A stretch of DNA of 64,000 nucleotides, taken from the NCBI RefSeq assembly GCF_007565055.1, contig NC_044561.1:33909872-33973871 (forward strand). The letters run 5' to 3'. Shown here in pieces: positions 1 to 11,239 of this stretch. Made by a program: the position numbers and the translations under genes. Positions within the stretch are counted from its first letter, which is position 1; every line of letters starts with the position of its first letter. A model generated the notes under the pieces. The model did no database searches. It was given only the letters and a program-made list of their open reading frames with translations, and was not told the origin of the DNA. This stretch comes from Rhinopithecus roxellana (lineage: Eukaryota; Chordata; Mammalia; Primates; Cercopithecidae).

Positions 1-178
1 TCATGGGGGTTTGCTGTACAAATCATTTCATCATCCAGGTATTAAGCCTAGTACCCATTAGTTATTTTTCCTGATCTTCTTTCTACTCCCACCCTCCACC
101 CTCCAAAAGGCCCCAGTGTGTGTTGTTCCCCTCTACCCCTCTATGTGTCCATGTGTTCTCATCATGACTCTTTGCATT
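1..178 (-). mobile_element. LINE-1 3' end fragment, antisense, cut by window start
   Basis: The plus strand reads like the reverse complement of a primate L1 3' end. It has the run ending in ATTAAGCCTAGTACCCATTA, then a C-rich CACCCTCC tract, CCCCAGTGTGTG and TGTGTTCTCAT, in the order seen in antisense L1 3' UTRs. The same order recurs at 47.4-47.6 kb. The true 3' terminus lies before base 1. It is an older L1 (L1PB/L1MA-like) and non-coding here. Confidence 0.8.
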
Positions 179-2150
179 TTTAACATGATTTCTATGTCAA
201 ATTTTCAGTATCAGTTCATAGTTGGAGTGGGTAGAGCACATAGAAATCACACTGTGTGAGTTGATTCATGCTCCAAATCTGGGCAAAGCCAGGTTGACAC
301 ACGTTACCAGTACTGCCCTGCTTCTTTCCTGGAAAAGGAATTTCGCCTCCAACCACTGTGGTCCCTTCTTGAATTGCTGTGTAATTTCAGGTTTCTAGTC
401 CTCGCAAAAGAAAAGAAATGCCACTATCAGCCCTAATCTAGTAAACCAGTGAGTGCACATCAGGACGTATTTGTGAATGTTTTCTTCTTAAATCTTGTAC
501 CATTGTAAGAAAGAATTTAGGCCAAAGAAGGAAGATCTCTTGATAAGTTTGGAAGAAACAAAACTGTCAAACGTTGCCAAATGAAAGCACTGAATAAATA
601 TCAGCAGAAAAGAGCATATGTAATTATGATTTGATTTCTGATTTGTGCAAACTGGAGAATCTACTTCTGAGGTAGTTTCATGGAGAAACTCTGAAACAAG
701 CAGAAATATAGGCTGCATTTATTTGTATAGGGAAATGTCAAAATGTTCTCCAATCTTTTACATATATGATACATGAATGTAGAGATAAATAGATACAGAA
801 ATAGACCGGAAATATGTTGTGGATGATTGTATTAAGAGTACAGTGTCCTTTAGTGTCTAATTTGCATATGATTTATTTGAGTGAATAAAAGAGACAGTTG
901 ACTTTGTTCAGAAATCTTCAACTAGAAATCCCATATGTTTCGAAGATTTAGAAATACGTTTGATAAGCAGTTCCTTGAAAAGTTAAATATGAATTTCTGG
1001 ATATTGTCATCATCTCATATTAGTCTCTATTTGTCCTACGTGCATTTTGCTTTCTTCCTAAAATTTCCCAAAGAAAGTAAAACTGGCAGTCTTAGGGACT
1101 GGTAACCTGAGTCAAATTAGGGTTCAATCCAATAGTTCTTTCGTATTCTCTCAAACAACCGGAGTCATCACAGTCCTCTCTCCTACGTAAATAAGGTCTG
1201 CTGGACAAGGTTTATAGCATCACACAGAATGAGTCACTGTTTATTTATGTTCTCTTTCTGGCTATCTCTAGAGAAAGAACTCTTTTGGCAGCCTGCCTTC
1301 CCCCTCCTTTTTCATAAAGGCTCTCCATGGCCCCCTCCACCCACGCACAGCAGCACCCACACTTTCCAGCCGCTTTACGCTTTATGTGCATGACCCTCAT
1401 GTTTCCCGTGAATCCTGCAGCCGTTGTTGGTCGTTACACAGTGTCCATTGTCTTTATGGCTTCTGCTTTATAAAGAGGTGGCTTTCAGTCTGTAATTGCT
1501 TTGTAGCTGCTTGTTAAATGCTTACTTTTTTTTTTTTTAATGACAGCTTGAAAAAACACAAGTGCATAACCCTTTTTTTGAGGAGAGCAAGTTTCCCATC
1601 TCCCCTAAAGACCCAACAGAGTCCCACTGTGGTGGTTGAGAAGTTACATAGACGTCTTGGAAGAAATCCTGCTCCCCTGTCATGAATCCTTAGGGTTTGT
1701 TTGGAGACACTGATGGAGAAACATGTATCTTCAAACAAAGGAAAGTTCTTTTCAGGAGAAAGCCATCCTTCTGAACTAAACTTTGGGAAGGTCCCTCCTG
1801 GAATTGTGAGGAAAGAAGAAAATCCCAGCGTGGCTTCACCACCCTTATGAGGCGAAGCCACTCAGGGACACTTCAGATAGATGAGCAGTCAAATTATTCG
1901 CACTTCTTAAATCCGTTTCTCTACTGGCCCTTTCTTAAGAAGTTTTAGGAATGTGACCCGAGAGACAAACTGAGTCAATCACTCACTACCCTCATTTTAC
2001 TTGCCTACCTGTAGAATTTGACATGGGATCACTCCTTTCTCCTTGAATGTATATCTTCTCTTGACTTCCAGGAATCCGTATTTCTCATTTTCTCCTACCT
2101 ACTGGCTACCCTTTCACAGTCTCCTATCCCTAATCTCTAAAAAGTATGTC
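179..2150. other. Unassigned non-coding stretch
   Basis: I recognise no repeat, exon or RNA here. There is a short C-rich patch near 1310-1370. The longest open frames are 76 and 115 codons, on the minus strand, and have no recognisable domain. The 115-codon frame (1514-1861) ends in a poly-lysine stretch from an A-run and is probably chance. Confidence 0.5.
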
Positions 2151-2154
2151 TTAG

Positions 2155-2975
2155 TGGCCAAAACAAGCACACAAAAAAATGCCCAATGTCACTAATCATG
2201 AGAGAAATGCAAATCAAAACCACAATGAAATAACATCTCACACCAGTCAGAATGGCTATGATTTTTTTCTTTAAGTCAGAAAATAACAGGTGTTGGCAAG
2301 GCTGTGGAGAAAAAGGAATGCTTATACACTGCTGGTGGGAATGTAAATTAGCTCAGCCACCGTGGAGAGCAATTTGGAGATTTCTCAAAGTACCAAAAAT
2401 AAAACTGCTGTTTGACCAGCAATCCCATCACTGGGTCTATTCCCAAAGGAAAATAAACTATTCTTTCAAAAAGACACGTGAACGCCTATGTTCACTGCAG
2501 CACTATTCACAACAGCCAAGACATGGAATCAACCCTAGGTGCCTATCAACAGTGGATTTAATAAGGAAAATGTGGTACATATACAACATGGAATACTATG
2601 CAGCCATAAAAAAGAATGAAGTCATGTATTTTGCAGCACCATGGATGCAGCTGGAGGCCATTATCCTAAGCAAAGTAGAAACGGAAAACCAAATACAACA
2701 TGTTCTCACTTAAAAATGGGAGCTAGACCCTGGGTACACATGAACATAAAGATGGAAAAAATAGACTCTGGAAACTCCAAAAGGAGGGAGGGAGGGAGGG
2801 AAAGGAGCAAAGCCTAAAAAACTCCCAATTGGATACTAAGTTCACTATCTGGGTGATGGGATCAATAGAAGCCCAAACCTTAGCATCATGCAATGTACTC
2901 TTGTAAAACCCGCACAGTTTATCTCCTGACTCTGAAACGTAAATTTTTAAAAAGAAAAAAATAAATAAAATTAAA
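2155..2975 (+). mobile_element. 5'-truncated LINE-1, ORF2 C-terminus and 3' UTR
   Basis: This is the typical sense 3' part of an L1. It includes GAAATGCAAATCAAAACCAC, the ORF2 C-terminal coding block and a 3' UTR that ends in an A-rich tail just before the next Alu. The open frame at 2252-2713 (153 codons) retains the ORF2p C-terminal Cys/His cluster (CGEKGMLIHCWWEC) and the NMEYYAAIKK block. ORF1, the endonuclease and the reverse transcriptase are missing, so it is dead. A GGGA-rich tract sits at 2782-2803. An L1PB/L1MA age class is inferred. Confidence 0.88.
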
Positions 2976-2988
2976 ATTGTGTTTTCCT

Positions 2989-3262
2989 GGCCAGGCACAT
3001 GGCTCACACCTGTAATCCCAGCACTTTGGGAGGCCAAGGCGGGTAAATCACTTGAAGTCAGGAGTTCGAGACCTGGCCAACATGGTGAAACCCCATCTCT
3101 ACTAAAAACACAAGAATTAGTTGGGCACGGTGGCATGTGCCTGTAATCTCTGTTACTCGGGAGGCTGCGGCAGGAGAATCACTTGGACCTGGGAGGTGGA
3201 GGTTAAAGTGAGCCAAGATCATGCCACTGAACTCCAGCCTGGGTGACAGAGCAAGACTCCGT

Positions 3263-3293
<31 letters not shown>
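2989..3293 (+). mobile_element. Full-length Alu (AluS-like)
   Basis: The element is a dimer with a left arm from GGCCAGGCACATGGCTCAC, a middle A-rich linker, a right arm ending CAGAGCAAGACTCCGTC and about 28 A. It is inserted directly at the A-rich tail of the preceding L1. The ACTTGAAGTCAGGAGTTCGA block and several CpG-decay changes suggest AluS age. Confidence 0.93.
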
Positions 3294-3493
3294 GTGTCTT
3301 TCTTTTTCTGCATCTTCACTGTCTTCATGATTTCATTCCATCTTCTCACTGTAAATATCATTATTATATCAAGGACTCTTAAGTTTGTATCTCTAGCTGA
3401 AAACTCTTCCCTGAAATTTAGGCTCCTCTATTCAATTACCAATTAGATAACTCTACCCGAATGTCTAAGAGCACTTCAAAATCAGCATGTCTT

Positions 3494-3790
3494 GGCTGGG
3501 CGCGGTGGCTCACACCTGTAATCCCAGCACTTTGGGAGGCCGAGACAGGCGGATCACGAGGTCAGGAGATCAAGACCATCCTGGCTAACACGGTAAAACC
3601 CCGTCTCTACTAAAAATACAAAAAATTAGCCGGGCGTGGTGGCAGACCCCTGTAGTCCCAGCTACTCAGGAGGCTGAGGCAGGAGAATGGCGTTAACCTG
3701 AGAGGCAGAGCTTGCAGTGAGCAGAGATCACGCCACTGCACTCCAGTCTGGGCGACAGGCAAGATTCCGTCTCAAAAAAAAAAAAAAAAA
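3494..3790 (+). mobile_element. Full-length AluY with clear target-site duplication
   Basis: The copy has AluY-type features: ATCACGAGGTCAGGAGATC, CATCCTGGCTAACACGG and GAGCTTGCAGTGAGC. The flanking direct repeat AAATCAGCATGTCTT (3478-3492) recurs as ATCAGCATGTCTT right after the poly(A) (3791-3803), so both ends are intact. It is one of the younger insertions in the window. Confidence 0.95.
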
Positions 3791-3949
3791 ATCAGCATGT
3801 CTTAAACAGAACTCCTTCTCTCCCTTCCCCGCCACCATTACCTTTACTTAAAAACAAAACAAAAAATCAAAAATCTGTGTCGTCTGAAGCTTCCCCATCT
3901 AAGGAAATGATAGTTTCTTTTTCCAAGTCCTCAGTCCAAAATTTATAGT

Positions 3950-4770
3950 TATTTTGAACTCTTCTCTTTTTCTCACATTTCATTAATGTCTTCATCCTTC
4001 AGATCATTGGTAAATCTTACGGCATCTATTTCAAAGAATTCCCTATCCTAACCACTGTTACAACTTCTATTGCCACCATCTTGGTCCAAGCCACCAACCA
4101 ACATCTGTCACCTGGATTATTGCAGTACCCTCCAAATAGGCATCCCTACCTCCATTTCCACCTCCTCATTCGGCTCCTGTCTATTATGAATTTTGCACCA
4201 GCGTGATCCTGTTAAAATAGAAGGGGAATTCCTTCAGTTCTTTGTTCAGAATTATCCTTTCCAATTTCTCAAAATAGAAGCCAAAGTTCTTACAATGTCC
4301 AACAGGGCTTTACCTGATTTGACCACCCTCCATTACTCATATCCTATATCCTCTTTATTAACTCAGCTTTAGCCATAGTTGCTGTTCCTTAAACCTGCCA
4401 AGCATACTTCCGCCTCAGTCTTTGCCCTTGCTGTTTATTCTGTGTAGAACCTGCTTCTCCCAGATATTTGCACGCTTGACTCCTACACTTTCTTTAGTTC
4501 TTTTCTCATATATCATCTTCTCAGCTATCTTAACATTGCAAAATCCTCACTCCATATCTCCCTTCTTACTTTATTATTCTGTTGAGCACCTACAGCCATC
4601 TAATGTTTGTCTTAAAATGTGAGCCTCATTAAGAAACACATTATTGACTCTTGTATTCACTCCTGTACTATAAAACCCACTCTGGCGCCCGTGCCTAATA
4701 TATTATTTGGCACATGGCAGGAACTCAAAAAATATATATATTTATTGAATATTGAAAAAAAATAAATGAA
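3950..4770 (+). mobile_element. LINE-2 (L2) 3' region
   Basis: The order of old L2 3' blocks is readable: ACCTGGATTATTGCAGTACC, CCTCAGTCTTTGCCCTTGCT, a TTTAGTTCTTTTCTCATAT block and a tail resembling the common 'GGCACATAGTAGG...CTCAATAAATATTTGTTGAA' ending (here GGCACATGGCAGGAACTCAA). It is heavily mutated, as expected for a mammal-wide repeat. The frame at 4422-4622 lies inside it and is not a gene. Confidence 0.75.
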
Positions 4771-6365
4771 TCAGGCAACAAGGTTAACAAACACATGTAT
4801 TTCTGGTTAAATATATGATTTACTCTCTGTCTTGTTTGCTTCTCTACCTAGTGAACAGGTAGAAAGAACAATGCTTCATTGTAAGGATATTCTTCTTTAA
4901 GGGTGAGATGGTATTCAGACCTGTATAGCAGCTACCTCTTGTAGCTATTTCACCATTCCTTAAAGAGTTATTTTAAGATAAGAGTCCTCTTGTACCCAAG
5001 GCAAACACAACTCCACTTTGCCACACCAGCAACCAAGCGAACCTGAGGGGGACACCTAACTAACTTGCATGTCCTTCCAACGTAATACTCAAGTCGCTGC
5101 ATTGTGCATTATTTCCTTTACATCTCCATTTATTTTTGATTCATGTTAGAAAAATATCTTCCCCATTATTCATTGGAAGATGCGTAAGTTTTTGTGAACA
5201 GAAAATTCAGGCATAGAGTTCTTGAGTGGAGCATGGGAAGCAGTGGATGATGAAACTGACAGAAAAGAGAGAAAAGAAAATGGGTATGTCGGTGTAAGTG
5301 GCTTGGAAATGATGGTTAAAATTGCATTGCTTAGTAGGTCAAGCAATCAGTTTTGAAGTTAATAGATAATTTGAGAGTTTCTGTTTGTAATTTTTATTAG
5401 GCTGTAGTTTAAAACAGTAATATTGGACAAAATCATTCGTGACGGTCAAGTCATTCTTTTTATTCCCAGGCAAAATTTCTAACAAAAAAATAGTAACTGT
5501 GAGGTCCTTGATCTCATTAACTCATGTCTTGAAAGTAACATTACACTTTCATTTTATGCAGTGACTGGGAAAATAACTAAGAGAGCTATATCTAAGAAGA
5601 TTTGGGGGAGAACAAGACCAAGAGATAAATAAAATGGCTGTGGTTTAAGTCTACTAAGTTATGGGATGGTTTGTTATGAAGCGAGGCTAACTGATACAAG
5701 GGCTGTGCCCAAAGAGGGCAGGTCTGCTATGAAATTGCTAATCTTGGGATACCAGGACAGATGTAAGAAAATAATGACTGACACTGGGGGCTTGAAGTCA
5801 AAGAGCTAACATCATGAGCAATAATTTTATCACAATTGAAGGACCTAGGGCAAAGTAGACCCAGAAAACAAAAGAGAGATATAAACAGATCAAGAGACTG
5901 GTTTAGGGTGAAAGGGAAGTAAGGAGGAGTAGAAATCAAACAACATTAGCCATGAATCCATAATTACTAAAGCTGGGTGGTAAATACACTGAATTCATTA
6001 AGTTAATTTTTATGTATTGCATAGTTTGAAATTCTCCAAAATAGACAGTTAAAAAGGAAAGACTGAGGTTTGCCAAGCCGATCCCCTGAAGTGGTTGTTA
6101 GTTTCTCCAAGGTACTAAGCTAGTAATTCTTATTCCTCCAGCAGATGGTGGAGACTTGAGAAGCAGAGGTTTCCATTACAGGCTTTTTATTCATAATGTT
6201 TCAGGACCTTAAACAATTAATTTAACATAGTTCTTCTCTATAAGAACTATATAATGGAAATCGTATATTAACTAACTTCTCTCAAGCAAATACAACATTG
6301 ATATCCTTCAATAAAGTAAAAAAGTAAGACTGGTTTTGGAGCTAACGACATGTCCCCCCTGCCCC
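4771..6365. other. Mostly unassigned; short MLT1 LTR tail inside
   Basis: Most of this interval is AT-rich, with no repeat or exon I can name. At about 5635-5700 the sequence GGTTTAAGTCTACTAAGTT, followed by a GGTTTGTTATG block and TAACTGATACA, matches the 3' end of an MLT1 (ERVL-MaLR) LTR in sense orientation. The minus-strand frame at 5727-5939 has no recognisable content. Confidence 0.45.
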
Positions 6366-6664
6366 CCTTTTTTATCCTTGAGATGGAGTTTCGCTCTTGT
6401 CGCCAGGCTGGAGTGCAATGGCACGATCAATCTCGGCTCACTTCAACCTCCGCCTCCCATGTTCAAGCGATTCTCCTACCTCAGCCTCCCCAGTAGCTGG
6501 GATTACAGGTGCCCACCACCACACCCGGCTAATATTTTGTATTTTTAGTAGAGATGGAGTTTCGCCATGTTGGGCAGGCTGGTTTCGAACTCCTGACCTC
6601 AGGTGATCTGCCCCTTGGCCTCCCAAAGTACTGGGATTACAGGCATGAGCCACCATGCCAGGCC
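6366..6664 (-). mobile_element. Full-length Alu (AluS-like)
   Basis: The antisense dimer runs from a T-rich tract through GAGATGGAGTTTCGCTCTTG and GTAGAGATGGAGTTTCGCC to TGAGCCACCATGCCAGGCC. It explains all overlapping open frames at 6336-6656 on both strands. It has moderate divergence and no clean target duplication. Confidence 0.92.
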
Positions 6665-7618
6665 AACTTCCTACCCATTTTTTTATACCCTACATACAGG
6701 TCTAGGTGTGAGGTGATATGGACATGTAGGAGGGTAAGGTGGAACAGTAAAGACAAAGGACAAATACAAGAGCTGTTAGAAATTGAGACATCCAGGACTA
6801 GAGATGTGTTGTTCTGGAAGGATCTCCGTGGGAATGAAAATTGGACTGTGAGGGTGAATGAGATTGTTACGATGATGAAAAAGAAAAGCAAGAATTCTGA
6901 GGATTGAGCCTTGACTTACACCTTCCTTGAGGAAGTGGGAGAAAGAGAAAATGGCAATAAAAAAAATAAAGAGGTACAAGGCAGGGGCATAAGGGAACCA
7001 TGAGAACCTGGTTTCCTAAAAATGTTTCAACCAAGAGGAGCCAGTCTAAATCACTGAATAACATGGAGAGGTCAAGGGTAATCATGACCTTGGTGGGGAA
7101 GGGAAGGAATTTATGTTTTCTTAGCAGCCCTGAGCCCCATTATGATTCCCCAACACATTTTTACACCATTGTTTCCAATTGTGTATGCTTTGCTTCTTTC
7201 TCCTTTTATCCATACCTTCAATTTTAGCAAGAACCATGAATCTATGCAGTGAGAGCTTTACTATGTATAATCACAAAATCTGCTCTGAATTAGGAAGTCT
7301 CTTAACCATATAGAATTAAATGTCCAAATATTTATATTTCCAAACACATTCAGGAGAAATAGACCTCAAAGAAATAGACTTAGCAGCCTTGCAGGAAGAA
7401 ACAAGCAAAACTGTAACTAAAAAGGGCACATTTTTATATTATTTTAGTTGGAGCAGTTAGGATAAGTGCCAAACCAGGCCATAGTGAAGCCTGAGGAACA
7501 GGAAAAACCAGTAATACATTTTGATATTTTGTTCACCATGTATCTTTTTGTATAAATTTTGACTTTTTGAAAAATGTTGCATTTAAAATGTTATTTATCT
7601 TGATTAGCGAACGTTTTT
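6665..7618. other. Ancient mid-repeat-like and unassigned sequence
   Basis: From about 6690 to 7090 the text (AATTGAGACATCCAGGACTA, GAATTCTGAGGATTGAGCC, CATGGAGAGGTCAAGGGTAA) resembles a common old mammalian interspersed repeat whose family I cannot name. The frame at 6554-6907 begins in the Alu and runs into it, so it is not a gene. I recognise nothing from 7100 to 7618. Confidence 0.35.
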
Positions 7619-7634
7619 ATGCCCCTTAAATTTT

Positions 7635-7946
7635 TATTTATTTATTTATTTTGAGACGGAGTCTCGCTCTGCCCAGGCTGGGGTGCAGTGGCACGATCTC
7701 AGCTCACTGCAAGCTCCGCCTCCCGGGTTTACGCCATTCTCCTGCCTCAGCCTCCCGAGCAGCTGGGACTACAGGCGCCGCCACCTCGCCCGGCTAGTTT
7801 TTTTTTTTTTTTTTTTTTTGTATTTTTTAGTAGAGACAGGGTTTCACCGTGTTAGCCATGATGGTCTCGATCTTCTGACCTTGTGATCCGCCCGTCTCGG
7901 CCTCCCAAAGTGCTGGGATTACAGGCTTGAGCTACCGCGCCCGGCC
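7635..7946 (-). mobile_element. Young AluY/YR-type Alu with target-site duplication
   Basis: Antisense Alu with GGCTTGAGCTACCGCGCCCG at its 5' end and GCCCGGCTAGTTTT followed by TTTTTAGTAGAGACAGGG in the middle. The sense GGCTCAAGCC and AACTAGCC signature is that of Old World monkey AluYR. The target repeat ATGCCCCTTAAATTTT occurs at 7619-7634 and 7948-7963. The middle T-run is expanded to about 22, and the poly(T) end is an ATTT repeat. Confidence 0.94.
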
Positions 7947-7963
7947 AATGCCCCTTAAATTTT

Positions 7964-8291
7964 GACATCCAGGTGGGTGGGGCACTGACTGGGAACGTGC
8001 AAATTTGACCGCAAAGGAGAAAAAGTTTGTAATTACAAACTTACACTCAAATCCTGGCTGGAAACACCCCCCAACATGACTAAATGAAGCTATTTTATCA
8101 TCTTCATGTCTGTTGGTATCAATGTTTATTATCATATAATCCTGTTCATTCAGCCCAGAAGTGATTGGACCAAGACCGGTCACCAAAGACAAACATTTAA
8201 CAGGGTAACTCCAGTCTATGAGGTAATCCAGGGCAAAATCTTCTGTTCAGTGAATTTCATCAGAGAGATCTCACTCTCCAGTATTTGAATT
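7964..8291. other. Unassigned single-copy-looking spacer between Alus
   Basis: There is no recognisable repeat. Two short overlapping frames on opposite strands (7932-8192 and 8106-8288) carry no known motif. Confidence 0.4.
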
Positions 8292-8305
8292 AAGAATGCA
8301 CAGTG

Positions 8306-8616
8306 GGCTGGGCACGGTGGCTCACGCCTGTAATCCCAGCACTTTGGGAGGTCGAGGCGGGCAGATCACGAGGTCAGGAGACGGAGACCATCCTGGCCAA
8401 CATGACGAAACCCTGTCTCTACTAAAAACACAAAAATTAGCTGGGCGTGGTGGCGGGCGCCTATAGTCCCAGCTACTCGGAAGGCTGAGGCAGAAGCATG
8501 GCTCGAACCCAGGAGGCGGAGGTTGCAGTGAGACGAGATTGTGCCACTGCACTCCAGCCTGGCGACAGAGTGACACTCTGTCTCAAAAAAAAAAAAAAAA
8601 AAGAAAAGAAAAAAAA
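8306..8616 (+). mobile_element. Full-length Alu with target-site duplication
   Basis: The dimeric Alu runs from GGCTGGGCACGGTGGCTCACG to an interrupted A-tail. The flanks AAGAATGCACAG (8292-8303) and AAAAATGCACAG (8612-8623) are the target duplication. ATCACGAGGTCAGGAGA together with GGAGGTTGCAGTGAG suggests an Sc/Y intermediate. Confidence 0.93.
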
Positions 8617-8624
8617 TGCACAGG

Positions 8625-8759
8625 GGCCAGGGGCGGTGGCTCATGCCTGTAAATCTAGCATTTTAAGAAGCCGAGGCAAGTGGATCACCTCAGGTGAGAA
8701 GTTCGAGACCGACCTGGCCAACATGGTGAAACCCATCTCTACTAAAAATACAAAAATTA
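8625..8759 (+). mobile_element. Truncated Alu, left arm only
   Basis: GGCCAGGGGCGGTGGCTCATG through CTAAAAATACAAAAATTAAG covers the left monomer and stops in the middle A-rich linker with no right arm or poly(A). It begins immediately after the target duplication of the previous Alu. Confidence 0.88.
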
Positions 8760-10610
8760 AGATCAAGAGAGTCAGTGAGTGGAGAGTTTAAGAAGAAAGA
8801 CACCTTCACATCTGTGACAGAAAGGAAAATAAACCAAGGATGAAGCCAAGGCATTTGAGAGCAAGAGACAAGGGTATGAAAGAATTTACACTGGATAAAA
8901 TCAGAGTCCTTTGCTGACAGTCGACTTGAAAGGGAAAACTGGGAAGCCCTTGAACAGATTTTAGGGTATGCTGGAAGAAGATAAGAAATGAATGACATTA
9001 TTGCTTTGTTGACTTACTTATTTTCTATTGCTGGTTTTTCATTGTAAGGAATTAAATTTATCATATAGGCTTTCTGATTTTTAACGTCACATCACAAAAT
9101 CTCCTCTCATTCATTTGTTTCATATTCCAAACTTCAAGCATTTTGTCCTGCTAGAGAACTCCAAAATAGGCAGAAGTTTCCTTTATTTTCTCTTCCTTCT
9201 TTCCTGTAGTCCAACACAAGGTACTCCATTTAAACAAATCCTGAGCCAAGTTCTGCTGTCAGTGACTTCCATGCCAAGTCCTAGCTGGACACTCACGCTC
9301 AGTTCCAGTTGTACTGATGCTGATATCCACGGTAGTTGTGCGTAAGAATAGAGGTCAGGAAATGACCCCAAAATTGCGTGTAACAGTAACTGACGGCTTA
9401 TATTTGGCCCAAACTGAGTACAGCTACTTTTAGCAGAGTAATTTGTTGGTAATATCCTTCACCAACTTGACTGCTAACATCAAGACAACTCAAGTCAAGA
9501 ACAATTATGTTAATCATGGGACAAACACAAATGTGAAAACAAAACATAAATAAAATTAACTCAAGGGTTAGCAGTCAGCGTTATGAAACACATGAAAATA
9601 AAGCTAATAAGATACACATATGAACATGTGTTAAGACAGAAAAGGATTTTCAAGGAAAATAGAAGGCATAGGAGAGGCTTTGGAGATGATGGTTCAAAGC
9701 TGTAGATACATTCAGACACCCTGTATACTATCAAGGTTGCTAACAATGTAAATAATACATTAATAACTTACATTCGCATCAATAGGAGACCAGTAACTTT
9801 GCAGGCCAGGGAAGAACATTTATTTTTTTCATGATGTTACTTCATTTATGGAAATGATCTAAGGGGCCCACCCTTTAAAAGGTACAAATATTACATTTCT
9901 AAAGTATTACCTGTCAAGGAACACTTTTATGTCATACTACCTGTCAAATAGAATAATTCATAAGAAAGCAGTGCAAAATCTAAACAAATTAGATATGAGA
10001 GTCTGCTGAGAAGAGAGACTGAAGTCTAAATTCATTACCGCCTGGAGAGCCACACTTGTTGTCTTAAGGACACCATCTCATTAACTTTATATTTTGTTCA
10101 ATAATAACAAGTACGTCCGAAGTGATACACTGTTCCATTTGTTGTAGCAAAGCCAACAGAATAGTCTATCATATTCTTTAACATTAGCTTTGTGATTTTT
10201 AGACTAAACATTACTCATATCACAAAAAGAAATCACTTTTGTAAAACAGTGGGTCATTTGTCCATGCCTCATGTTACATCAATAAAGGTAAAAATGATAT
10301 GGTAGATGTTTTATACTGAATTAAGCCTATTACTGGATCTTTTGAAAATACAGACTATTAAAAATCATTTAGATTATATTAATAGTAGAACGCAGACTTT
10401 TGAATGATACAATATTGCACGTAGATATGCGATATGCTCACAATATTTAATTGAGAAATTTAACTTTAAAAACAAATATGTGTTTTGTTTTCTACTAATG
10501 TTTTCCTAGTCCTGACCTTTACTTTTATTTTTCTTTTCAATATGTAAAATAAAACAACATGGGTCTAATATAATTACATGAACTGGAAGAAATTATGTCT
10601 TTAGTTTTAT
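8760..10610. other. Unassigned AT-rich stretch
   Basis: The first 240 bases are purine-rich and may continue the unnamed ancient repeat seen at 6.7 kb. The rest shows no repeat, exon or RNA that I recognise. The frames at 8690-8998, 9115-9345 and 9561-9746 have no domain features. Confidence 0.4.
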
Positions 10611-10611
10611 T

Positions 10612-10707
10612 TATTTGATAATAGCTATTCCGTTCTCTATAAAATTTATCTTTACAAACATTCTGTAAAGATAAATTTATAGAGAATGGAATAGCTATTA
10701 TCAAATA
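10612..10707. repeat. Near-perfect inverted repeat, 43-bp arms, 7-nt loop
   Basis: The left arm is 10613-10656 (ATTTGATAATAGCTATTCCG ... TTTACA) and the right arm is 10664-10706 (TGTAAAG ... GCTATTATCAAAT). The arms are reverse complements apart from one C/T mismatch and one missing A/T, and the loop is AACATTC. No terminal motif of a known MITE is recognised. It may be a fold-back inverted duplication or an unfamiliar palindromic MITE. A transcript from either strand would fold into a long hairpin. Confidence 0.93.
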
Positions 10708-10935
10708 TGTGAGGAATTATCTTGGATAAAAATTACCAGGCTTATTCAAATTTGGGTCAGAGGAAAAAAATCAGATCAAAAAGAGAAATTTAGTCCTGAG
10801 TGCAAAGAAAAAAAGCTTTTTCCAACCAGAACAGTTTCCTCAAGTACTGACATTCTAGGACTACGACGAGGCCATGTGGTAATCAGTCAAAATGTTGAAG
10901 AGAATTCCAGAATATTTTGATTTCTTTTTTCTTTC

Positions 10936-11239
10936 TTTTTTTTTTTTTTTTTTTTTTGAGACAGAATCTCACTCCATAGCCCAAACTGCAGTACAGTGGC
11001 ATGATTTCAGCTCACTGCAAACTCCACTTTTCTGAGTTCAAGTAATTCTCCTGCCTCTGCCTCCCGAGTAGCTGGGATTAAAGGCACCCACCACCATGCC
11101 CAGCTAATTTTTGGAGTTTTAGTGGAGATGGGGTTTTACCATGTTGCCCAGGCTGGCCTTGAACTCCTGACCCCAGGTGATTCAATCACTGTGGCCTCCC
11201 ACAGTGCTGGGATTACAGGTGTGAGCCACGCATCTGGCC
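10936..11239 (-). mobile_element. Full-length old Alu (AluS/J-like)
   Basis: The antisense dimer runs from a poly(T) of about 22 through GAGACAGAATCTCACTCCAT to GTGAGCCACGCATCTGGCC. It shows many CpG decays. GATTTCTTTT before the element and GATTTTCTAATTTT after it may be a diverged target duplication. Confidence 0.9.

Noticed and set aside
1514..1861. 115-codon minus frame
   Set aside because: No motif is present, the terminal lysines come from an A-run, and there is no splice or promoter context.
2252..2713. 153-codon frame as a possible gene
   Set aside because: It is the C-terminal part of L1 ORF2, inside a 5'-truncated LINE-1.
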